Origin: Mycoplasmataceae bacterium
Lineage (GTDB): Bacteria; Bacillota_I; Bacilli_A; Mycoplasmatales; Mycoplasmoidaceae
DNA length: 59,006 nt
Assembly (NCBI GenBank): GCA_031273215.1
Contig: JAISSF010000011.1
Span: forward strand, 1 to 59,006
Direction of reading: 5' to 3'
Made by a program: the position numbers and the translations under genes. The notes below the pieces were generated by a model. That model was not told the DNA's origin. It saw nothing but the letters and a program-made list of their open reading frames with translations, and made no database searches. Position 1 is the stretch's first letter; the number at the start of each line of letters is the position of its first letter. This document shows, in pieces, positions 21,873-30,392 of this stretch.

Positions 21873-22148
21873 ATGAGTAATAAACACACAACAATCAAAT
21901 TCTTAGATGCACAATATAAACCAATAGAAAACACAACGGCAACTATTGCTATAATAAAACATGTAAAACCTAAAAAGCAAGTGAAACAAAATAAGAAACC
22001 AAGAATGACTGTTGAGAAATTAGCTAATATTCTAATGGAATTTATTTCAAGACAAGAACAATTCAACGCTAGACAGACAGAATTTAATGAAGAACAAAAA
22101 CAATTTAATAGAAATATTGTTAAACTAAACAACCTAAGAACTGAATAG
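21873..22148 (+). CDS. Small coiled-coil protein of unknown function
   Basis: 91 residues. The first 40 residues are mixed, followed by a Lys-rich linker (KPKKQVKQNKKPR). Residues about 60-82 then show a clean seven-residue repeat with the pattern QxxFNxx three times, indicating a short coiled coil. Mollicutes have many small repeat-family coiled-coil proteins (for example DUF16 in M. pneumoniae); membership here is not shown. It is flanked on both sides by gene-poor DNA, which may mean a decayed or mobile locus. Confidence 0.55.
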   Translation: MSNKHTTIKFLDAQYKPIENTTATIAIIKHVKPKKQVKQNKKPRMTVEKLANILMEFISRQEQFNARQTEFNEEQKQFNRNIVKLNNLRTE

Positions 22149-22277
22149 GTGCCCCATTAACATAGTTTGCTTTCGTTTTTACAACATTTTATCCAGCCTA
22201 CTATATTTCTCTACATTCACACTAAAATGCTTCTAAATAACAAACACTAAAAAAAACCAATAATATGAATATTTAGA
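22149..22277. other. Short gene-free spacer before rplJ promoter
   Basis: About 130 bp after the coiled-coil gene with no recognised gene. It leads into the rplJ promoter. Confidence 0.4.
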
Positions 22278-22401
22278 TATAATATAAATGCAATATACTA
22301 AAGACAGTATCGGATTGTAAAATCTTAAAAATGGTACCGAAGTATGAATTATTTTCATATATCTCTAGTGTTATTACACAATAACATTATTGTATATTGC
22401 A
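22278..22401 (+). promoter_or_regulatory. rplJL promoter and L10-type leader RNA
   Basis: TATAAT at 22278-22283 would start RNA at about 22289. A perfect 10-bp closing stem pairs 22289-22298 (TGCAATATAC) with 22392-22401 (GTATATTGCA). Inside lie two hairpins, TATGAA/TTCATA (about 22343-22360) and TGTTATT/AATAACA (about 22369-22387). This multi-branched fold just before rplJ fits the autoregulatory L10(L12)4-binding leader known in bacteria. Confidence 0.75.
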
Positions 22402-22413
22402 AAGCAAGTAGAT

Positions 22414-22896
22414 ATGAAACCAATTATCCAAAATAAAGCAAATCAAGTAAGTGAATTAGTTGAACAATTAAAAACAGCTAAATCATTCTTAGTTTTTGAG
22501 TACCTTGGATTAACTGGTGCTAAAACTACTGAACTAAGAAAGAAACTTCATAATGCTGGTGCTAAGATGTATGTTTCAAAAAACAACATTTTCAACCGTG
22601 CTATTAGTGAGGCAGGTATTTCTGGTATCGAAACACTTACAGGCCCATGTGCATTGATTGTTTCTCATGGTGATGAAATCATTGCCTTTAAAGAAATAAG
22701 TAATTTAATGAAAGATTTAAAATTCATTCATTATAAGCAAGGTTTATTAGATGGTAACATCGTTGGTATCGATAAACTAGCTACTGTAGCTAGTTTACCT
22801 GGTAAAAACGACTTACTTTCTATGCTTTGTTCTGCATTACAAGGTAACTTACGTAACCTAATGTACGGTCTTAAAGCTGTGGCTGACACAAAATAA
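22414..22896 (+). CDS. rplJ: Large ribosomal subunit protein uL10
   Basis: 160 residues. It anchors L7/L12 dimers on the stalk. KTAKSFLVFEYLGLTGAKTTELRKKL and the C-terminal helix region NLRNLMYGLKAVAD match L10. The ATG at 22414 (MKPIIQNK) is preferred over an upstream ATA/ATG-like frame because the leader stem ends just before it. It is followed by rplL after 25 bp with a separate TATAAT. Confidence 0.95.
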   Translation: MKPIIQNKANQVSELVEQLKTAKSFLVFEYLGLTGAKTTELRKKLHNAGAKMYVSKNNIFNRAISEAGISGIETLTGPCALIVSHGDEIIAFKEISNLMKDLKFIHYKQGLLDGNIVGIDKLATVASLPGKNDLLSMLCSALQGNLRNLMYGLKAVADTK

Positions 22897-22921
22897 TTAA
22901 AAAATAATATATAATATAAAT

Positions 22922-23287
22922 ATGGCTAAAATTACAAAAGAACAATTAATCGAATCTCTAAAAGAAATGTCTTTACTAGAAATCAATGATTTAGTTAAAG
23001 GTATTGAAGAAGAATTTGGTGTATCTGCTGCTGCTCCAGTTGCTGTTGCTGCTGGTCCTGCTGTTGCTGCTGCTCCAACTTCTGTATCTGTTATCCTAGT
23101 TGATGGTGGTGCTCAAAAGATCGCTGCTATTAAGTTATACCGTGAATTCACAAATTTAGGTTTAATGGAAGCTAAAACTAACGTTGAAAAAGGTAATGTT
23201 CCTGTTAAAGAAGGCATTAAACCTGAAGAAGCAGAAGAAATTAAAAAGAAATTCGTAGAGATTGGTGCAACCGTTAAGGTAGAATAA
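22922..23287 (+). CDS. rplL: Large ribosomal subunit protein bL12
   Basis: 121 residues. N-terminal dimerisation helix, Ala/Val/Pro hinge, and C-terminal domain (KIAAIKLYREFTNLGLMEAK, then VKEGIKPEEAEEIKKKFVEIGA) that recruits GTPase factors. TATAAT lies six bases before ATG, so extra transcripts of L12 alone could give the high L12:L10 ratio. A strong terminator follows. Confidence 0.96.
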   Translation: MAKITKEQLIESLKEMSLLEINDLVKGIEEEFGVSAAAPVAVAAGPAVAAAPTSVSVILVDGGAQKIAAIKLYREFTNLGLMEAKTNVEKGNVPVKEGIKPEEAEEIKKKFVEIGATVKVE

Positions 23288-23301
23288 TCCTACAATCAAT
23301 T

Positions 23302-23336
23302 AAACATGTTTGGTTAATCCCAAGCATGTTTTTTTG
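23302..23336 (+). terminator. rho-independent terminator of rplJL
   Basis: A stem of about 12 bp (AAACATGTTTGG with CCAAGCATGTTT, one G-U) with a short loop, overlapping a run of seven T. It follows the rplL stop by 14 bp. Confidence 0.85.
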
Positions 23337-23378
23337 TTATACACACGTGGCGTAATCCCACGCTTTTCCTAACGTTTG

Positions 23379-23412
23379 TATAATATAAGTGTAAGAAAGT
23401 GGGAGAAAGTGC
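23379..23412 (+). promoter_or_regulatory. mraZ promoter with three MraZ-type boxes
   Basis: The -10 TATAAT lies at 23379-23384. Three 7-nt boxes follow at a strict 10-nt period with 3-nt spacers: 23386-23392 (TAAGTGT), 23396-23402 (AAAGTGG) and 23406-23412 (AAAGTGC), ending three bases before the mraZ ATG. MraZ is known to bind tandem direct repeats of this type and to regulate its own division operon. Confidence 0.8.
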
Positions 23413-23415
23413 AAT

Positions 23416-23850
23416 ATGATATTTCTAGGAACTTATAATCACACAGTTGATACTAAGAATCGTCTTACTCTTCCTAGTAAGTTTATTGAAAAACTTTCAA
23501 ACGAGATCTTTATTTCAAAAGGTTTTGATGGATGTTTAGAAATAAGAACGGAAAAAGAGTATAAGGAATATGTTGACCAATTACTCACTCACCCAAATAC
23601 CGGCTCTAACGCACGTCAAGTACAAAGAGTTTTCTTGGGCAATTCTTACAAGGTTGAAATAGATTCAACTAAAAGGGTGTTAATCCCTGCTAATCTTAAA
23701 GAAAAAGCAAATATTGATAAAGATGTATTCATTATCGGTGTTGGATCAAGAATTGAAATCTGAGACAAAGACACTTATGCTAAATACGCTAATGAGGCAG
23801 AATCTAAATATGAATCAGCTGCAGAGGCATTAAGCAATGAAAACAAATAA
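23416..23850 (+). CDS. mraZ: Division-cluster transcription regulator MraZ
   Basis: 144 residues. Two SpoVT/AbrB-like halves, each with the DxKxR core: DTKNRLTLPSKF and DSTKRVLIPANL. It is a DNA-binding ring protein that regulates the division operon. The tail after Trp116 (TGA) is longer than the core. The last 14 bases overlap the rsmH start. The operator boxes lie directly upstream. Confidence 0.94.
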
Positions 23851-24763
23851 TCACATACCAGTTTTACTTAAAGAAGCAATCGAATTACTAGATATTAACA
23901 AAAATGGTATCTACGTAGATTGTACAGCAGGTAGAGGTGGACACAGTCAAGCAATCCTTGATAAACTCTCTAACTCCGGTGTTCTAATTTGTATTGATAC
24001 AGATGAACAAGCAATTAGTTATTTGAAAGAAAAATTCAATAATTATAAAAACGTGCATGTAGTGAAAGCAAATTTCTCGCAAATCACACAAGTGCTTAAA
24101 AATCTAAATATCAACCAAATCGATGGAATACTAGCAGATTTAGGAGTAAGTAGTCCTATGTTTGATGACCAAACTCGTGGTTTCTCATACCATAATGATA
24201 ATAAATTAGATATGAGAATGGATCAATCACAAAAGATTGATGCAGAATATGTTATTAATAACTATTCACAAAACGATTTGATTAGAATATTCAAACAATA
24301 CGGGGAAATCAATAATCCTATCGGTGTTGTAAAAAATATTATCAAAGCAAGAGATGAAAACAAGATTGTATCAACTGGTCAACTCGTAGATATCATTAAA
24401 GCTAGTTTAAGCTGAAAAGATAAATCTAAAGATAAACACCCGGCCAAAGTGTATTTCCAGGCACTTCGGATCGAAGTAAATAAAGAATTAGATAATTTAC
24501 AAGAATTACTAAATCAAATACCAACAGTCCTAAAACCTAATGGAAGAGCAGTTATTATCTCATTCCATTCACTTGAAGACAGAATTGTTAAAAATTATTT
24601 TAATGATTTAACAACAGTTTCTGTACCAAAAGAAATTCCAATAATTCCTAAACCCAAGTTTAGCTTGTTAAATAACAAAGTGATAACTGCAAGTGAAAGT
24701 GAATTATTAAATAACAAACGTGCCCACAGCGCTAAAATGAGGGGGATAAAGAAAAATGTATAA
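23837..24763 (+). CDS. rsmH: 16S rRNA (cytosine1402-N4)-methyltransferase
   Basis: 308 residues. It methylates C1402 in the ribosomal P site. HIPVLLKEAI, the SAM-binding DCTAGRGGHS, GILADLGVSSPMFD, RGFSYHNDNKLDMRMDQ and FHSLEDRIVK are all RsmH/MraW signatures. It overlaps mraZ by 14 bp and the FtsA-like gene by 8 bp. Confidence 0.96.
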
Positions 24764-25952
24764 TTTAAAAAAAGTATTTGGTATAATTTCATTCGAAGAG
24801 GGAGCAATTAAAGTTCTTGTCTTAGACTCAGCAAATAAGGAACAACCTAAATACTTGTTTTACGATAAAATAGATCTTGAATACTCTTACGATTTCTCTA
24901 ACATCGTTAATACAGAGAATATTGAAAAAGCAATTAGTAAATTAACTCGTAGAGCTGATGAATTCATCGGTTTAGTTGTTTCTAACTATATTATTAACAT
25001 TCCCGCATTAAATGCTAACCCTATTAGAAAAATCTCTCCTAACTTCCCAGTTATTGAAGGATATTGCAGTGAACAATTAAAATATGGTTTAATTGATAAA
25101 GTATCATTATTAAACCAGGATGCAGAAAATATTTGCATCGCTAACGACATTATTAAATGAAATGTAGATGGTAAACAATTTGATAACTACCCAACATTTA
25201 TTCCAGGTAACACAATTAACTATGAATATGTAACATATGCATGTCCAAAATATATTTACAAAATTATTCAAAACATTTTAAATAATGCAAAAGTTAATGC
25301 TTTAGCATTTGTTTCTAACCAAAACATTAATAACTGTATGAAAAACCAAGTATATGTTGATGTTAATAAAAATGATGTATCAATCTACTACAACAATGAG
25401 AGAAAAGTACTTAACCTATCATACAATAATATAGTTGAATATATCAATAGTAAAATCGGTGGAGATGTTAAGAGTATTAAATGAATTAACCACACATTAG
25501 ATTTGTCTAAAAACAGTCCGGTAATTAACTTATATGATGGTTCTTATTTAACATACCAAGAAGTATGTTCTAAACACATCAATAAACTTGTTAAAAACTA
25601 TATTCAAGATTTTTTAAATTCAATATCTCAAGAAATTGATAATTTTGTTGGGTTTAATAATATAATTATTAATGGGGACGATAATTTCATAGAATTATTA
25701 AAGAAAATCGAACTTGATACTAAGTTTGTTATCGCTAATAAAAATAATTCTGTGTGCCTATCTAACCAAAATGTCAGTTCAATGCTGTATGCATATGAAT
25801 ATGTGAACAATAAACAAATCGCATATTCTAAAAATGTAACATATAGTGTGGAATCATTTATTGATCAAGCTTTGATTTCAAAAGAAGCTAACCAAAACTT
25901 ATTTGTAAAGATAGGAATTGCATCAACACGTTGAGCTGCAAAATTAGGATAA
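24756..25952 (+). CDS. Divergent FtsA-like protein
   Basis: 398 residues between rsmH and ftsZ, the position of the poorly conserved FtsA-like gene in mollicutes (for example MG223 in M. genitalium). FGIISFEEGAIKVLVLD could correspond to the first actin-fold phosphate loop, but canonical ATP-binding motifs are weak and no C-terminal amphipathic helix is obvious. Four or more TGA-Trp. Presumed to work with FtsZ in division; by context rather than motif. Confidence 0.6.
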
Positions 25953-25958
25953 TATAAC

Positions 25959-27221
25959 ATGTCACTTAATGATGTACTAGATTCAGTAATAACTGAAAAA
26001 AACGATAACAATGTATTTGAGACGCAAGCTCGTAAGATATCTTGTAACTTTGACGTTGAAGATGAAACTCTAGGGTTACCTAATATAAAGATTTTGGGAA
26101 TTGGTGGAGCTGGTAATAATATTATCGACTATTTAGGAAAGATTCGTAGTTGACCATTAAACGTTAACTTCTGAGCAATGAATACTGATCGTAAGACTTT
26201 AATTAGATTAAAGAAGAATCAATTTAACTCTTCTTTATTCTTAATTGGAGAAAACGAATTAAAAGGTTTTGGTTCAGGCGGCGATCCGGTTGTTGGTAAG
26301 AAAGCGTTTGAAGAAAATAAAAATGATGTTAGTGAAATTTTAAGTGATGCTGATATCGTTTTCATTATTGCAGGATTAGGAAAAGGCACTGGTAGTGGTG
26401 TTGGACCCGAGATCGCTAAAATCGCTAAAGAAAAAAATATTTTAACCATTTCTATCGTTACTTTACCTTCGGTAACTATTGAAGGTGAAAAGATTTATGA
26501 AATTGCTAGTGAAAGCTACCAAGAAATGAACCAAAATTGTGATAGTATTTGTGCTATTTCAAACGATAAGATTATTTCTAACAATGGAGAAACTGAATTC
26601 TTTACTCAATTAGAAAAAGGAAATAAAGAAATTGGTTCAATCATCAGTGACTTCGTAAACATTATTAGTAATGCTGGAAGAATTAATATTGACTTCAGAG
26701 ATTTAAAATCATTCTTAAAAGAATCTAAATACTTCTTACACACAATTATTAATATTGAAAAAGGTATACAATATGAAGCATTACAACAAAAAATTGCTTC
26801 AGCTATTGATAAGAGCTATAGCAACTGAAACTTCTCATTAAATGAAATTAACATTATCGCTAACTTCAAAATGAATCAAAATACAAACGCTAGTGTAATT
26901 ATTGATACAAGAAAAATATTAGAACAATATGCACGAAACCCTGATATTAAATTTATTTATGGTATTGAAGATAGTATCTCAGAAGAAGCTGAAGTATCAT
27001 TATTTATTTCTAATGCAGATCAAAATCACCAAAACGTTCCTCAAACTACTGAAGTTATAAGCAATAAAGTAGAAGAATATATTTCTAAGGAAGAAGTTGA
27101 AAAAGTACATAATACTAAAAAAATTACTAAAAAATTATTTGATTTAGATTTATTTGATGATGAAGATGAAAAAACTAATGAAGACATCTTAACCAAAGTA
27201 ATCAATGAAGGCAAAAACTAA
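25959..27221 (+). CDS. ftsZ: Cell division GTPase FtsZ
   Basis: 420 residues. IKILGIGGAGNNIIDYL (nucleotide-binding start), FWAMNTDRKTL, and the tubulin signature AGLGKGTGSGVGPEIA are intact, though the usual GGGTGTG has become GLGKGTGSG. The C-terminal third is acidic and divergent and lacks an obvious conserved FtsZ tail peptide. It starts six bases after the FtsA-like gene and overlaps the next gene by 17 bp. Confidence 0.9.
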
Positions 27222-27570
27222 GTTAATTTTATTATCAATAATAACATTTAGTATTTATTATTGAGTTGTAAAAGCGAAAGCAAAAAAGCACCTTGCGTAT
27301 AACAACAGTATCACTACTAGTAAATTAGTCGACTTCGATATTAATGATTTAATTAATTTATTAGGCGGACAAGAAAACATTACTAGTGTATCAAACACTA
27401 TTTCTTCCGTATCGGTTGTTTTAAAAAAACAAGTAGAAATACCTAAAAATGAATACGAAAAGTTTAGTATTCATGGAATTAGTAAATCCTATAATAAATA
27501 TACAATAATATTTGGAGATCACGCAAATGATATTAAGAATAGAATTGAAGAAATAATTAATCATGTTTAA
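27205..27570 (+). CDS. Membrane-anchored EIIB-like protein without active cysteine
   Basis: 121 residues. One N-terminal membrane helix (LILLSIITFSIYYWVV), then a domain resembling glucose-type PTS EIIB: LINLLGGQENITSVSNTISSVSVVL aligns with the family's FGGxENIxxxDxCxTRLRVxL. The phosphorylated Cys and the following Arg are missing (Thr and Ser in my alignment). A lone EIIB-like gene also occurs in other mollicutes. The 17-bp overlap with ftsZ and 8-bp overlap with the next gene place it in the division operon. A non-phosphotransfer role is inferred. Confidence 0.55.
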
Positions 27571-28039
27571 AACAGTAAAATCTAACTTCACTAAGAGTGG
27601 AACTCTTAAGCCAAAACAAACTATTCATGGTGCTGTTAGTACTATGGCTAGAATTAAAAATGATGCAATGAAAATGGAGAAGAAAGAAATTAATGCATTT
27701 AAACAAGCACATAATCTAAATGATGCAACTAAATTAAAAAATAAGATTTATACTACTGTTACAGATCAAAAAGAAAAAGATATACAAGCTGGTGTGGCTA
27801 AAGATATTACTGCTTATACAGCTAGTTCAATAGATGCTAGGTTATTTTCTCCAACAAAGACCAATGAAACACTTTTTGGTATAAATACTAGTGAAGATGA
27901 AAAACAAGCCATAGAAAGCTCGCAAAAGGACGTAAAACAGCTAACTGGGTCAAGCAAAACTAACTTTGGAAACATTTATCAAGAAAAAAATGATTTTAAA
28001 AAGAAAATAGATATTACCAAAGACTTTAAAAAGAATTAA
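27563..28039 (+). CDS. Unknown soluble basic protein in division operon
   Basis: 158 residues, Lys-rich, no membrane segment, mostly predicted helical, no recognised family. The start lies inside the end of the EIIB-like gene (8-bp overlap), so it is almost certainly translated. Stop codons of this gene and of the reverse-strand gene share TTAA. Last gene of the division operon. Confidence 0.6.
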   Translation: MFKTVKSNFTKSGTLKPKQTIHGAVSTMARIKNDAMKMEKKEINAFKQAHNLNDATKLKNKIYTTVTDQKEKDIQAGVAKDITAYTASSIDARLFSPTKTNETLFGINTSEDEKQAIESSQKDVKQLTGSSKTNFGNIYQEKNDFKKKIDITKDFKKN

Positions 28040-28371
28040 CTTTCAATTGTTCTACTAATACTACTAGCAATATCGTTCTCTCTTTGTTTTCTAATTTTAC
28101 GTTCATTAATTTTGCAAACAGAAAATGTTAATAAGAAAATAAATACAGGAATTGCTAAACCGATTTGTGTAGTACTATTAGTTTGGTTATATGTGCCTCA
28201 GTCTTGTACATTAGCTAAAACAACGAAAACAATAGCAAGTGGTAACATCGCTCATAAACAAGAACTAGCTACGCAGTGATATACATTCTCACTGAAATAA
28301 CGTTTAGAATTTCAAAACATGGGGATATTCTTTGTTCCGTGTGTTCTTTTATCGCCAATAATCTTATCCAT
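28036..28371 (-). CDS. Small membrane protein downstream of VirD4-like gene
   Basis: 111 residues. Two hydrophobic helices (CLWAMLPLAIVFVVLANVQ and IGLAIPVFIFLLTFSVC) and a basic C-terminal helix. The ATG overlaps the stop of the VirD4-like gene (TAATG), so it is coupled to it. No family recognised; it may be a structural partner of the secretion-like proteins. Confidence 0.6.
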
Positions 28372-30392
28372 TATAATTTGTTTGCTCCTTTTAGATTTTC
28401 TTCAAAGCTAGAAGAAAGTATAGGTACATCATAAATTATATCTTCTACACTACTGGCTTTTTGGAATCTTTCATTTTTAACAGCATGAAGTGTCTTGAAA
28501 TATATTTCACCAATTTGTAAGGAGTTTAATGTAGCGATAATTTTAGAAATTGTAGCTTTATATGTTTTTTCTAATTTTTCAAGATCCTCTAATTTCTTAC
28601 CTTGAGTTTTATGTCATACTGCTTCTTTTACTTGGAAACCAACTTGTACAACTCTTGATCTCTCTAATGTAGTAGTTAATATATTAGCGATGTTCTTATC
28701 TGAGTTTCTGTGGATAAAGAATGTTTTAGCATTGAAAAATAATTCTTTAATAACTTCTACTTCAGAATCTTTAAACGTATGAGATTTAATATCTACACCA
28801 ATAGCGAAGTTGTTAAATGTGAATGTTGCAAATGTATTAGATACTTCATTAGCATTATTAAACAAATCGTATGCACCATGGAAACAGAATAATGCATTTG
28901 TGTTACGTAAATCTCTATCACCTTTACCAATACTACTACTTAAAGATACATCTTTGAAGAACATTCTCTTTAATGCTTGTACTTCAATAGATTTCATTTT
29001 GCTTGGAGTAACGAAGTATAAGATTGGCGCATTTTTTTGTGGTTCTAATACGTCTTTAATTTTAATACCATCTTTAGTACCATTAGGTAAGTATTCTTTA
29101 AATGCTTCATGGAATGCCTTAAATTCTTTAGATACAACAGCGTTGTGTTCGAATGCTTTAATAATTTCGACAAACGAGAATGGAGTACCGTCTTTTTCCA
29201 TTTTCAAGAATGTGTTATAAATATCTGAAGTAGTTTCGTGATCTAATTTATCTTTAAAGAATGCAAAGATAGTTAATTCAGCTGCTTGGCTTGCATCTTT
29301 TTCGTAGAATGGGTTATATTTATTATTTGTATTGATAAAGTCAATTAAGAATAACTTAGTGTCATTAAGTTGTGCCATCTTCTTAAAGTTAGCCTCAGTT
29401 TCAGCGTTATAATCAGAATCTAAGAAAATAATTGGTGATTTATGATAAGAGCAAGCTAATACTCAGTTCATCATATCATTAGTAATTCCACTCTTAGGAG
29501 CACCACAGAAAATAGCGTTATATCTTCAGTGTTCTTTAAAAAATAATATAGAAGACTTACGAGAAACAATTGCACCATTACCCATAGTCATTTCATGAGT
29601 TTTTTTAGCTACTGAAGCTTCAAGTCTGTATTGAATCTTTTCTTGGTATTTATAGTTAACAAACAAATATAGTTTATCGGTCATTCAGTGGTTAGGAGTA
29701 TACTGAGCATTGTTATATTGTGCTTCTTGCATTTTAATAACATCTTTTTCAATTGTTGCCTTAATTGAACTATCAAACATATGCATTGCTAAAATCTTCG
29801 TCATCACAAATGTACAGAATCCATAAATTGTATATTCAACTAAATAGTGATTAATTGTTCAATCTAATACTCAGTGTCAAGAGTTAACAGGTGTATCTTG
29901 ACCGTATCTATGTGATAAAAGTCAATCGTGGCTAAATGACCATAAACAAAAAACACTATGTAATTTTTGAGTTGTAATATCGATACTGTTTTCCGCTCAA
30001 GATGTTATACCTCAATATCACGGCAATCAAACAACTTTACCAACTCCAACATGTAAAAAAGAAACTCAAGGATTTTTTTCAAAATCTAAGTCGGCTGCTT
30101 TTATTGTATAAAAACCAAAGAAATTATCTTGATATTTCGTTCTACAAAAAAGAACTCCATAATAATGTGCTCATATTCATAATCCAATACAAACAATGAA
30201 GATAATTGAAGTGATTAAAACTATTAATCAAACAATAGAACTAGAACGCATATCTTTTTTCTTTAACCCAACATTCGCTTTTCTATATCCACGCATAGCT
30301 CAACTAGAAAGGAAATAACCGATTGTTAAAGGAAAAAATATTATTCCAACAATAAATAATATAAATTTAGTAAGTGCACTATTTTTTTTCAT
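28371..30392 (-). CDS. VirD4/TraG-like protein with lost ATPase motifs
   Basis: 673 residues. Two N-terminal membrane helices plus further hydrophobic stretches to about residue 190, then a large soluble domain. The expected Walker A is GAPKSGIT (297-304), with Ile303 where Lys is required. SPIIFLDSDYNAETE resembles the coupling-protein strand that follows the P-loop. At the expected Walker B position (about 500-506) ALFCFHG has His-Gly instead of Asp-Glu. It lies between the VirB4-like gene and a small membrane protein, with TAATG overlaps on both sides. The family call rests on layout and context; the loss of ATPase motifs is direct. Confidence 0.5.
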
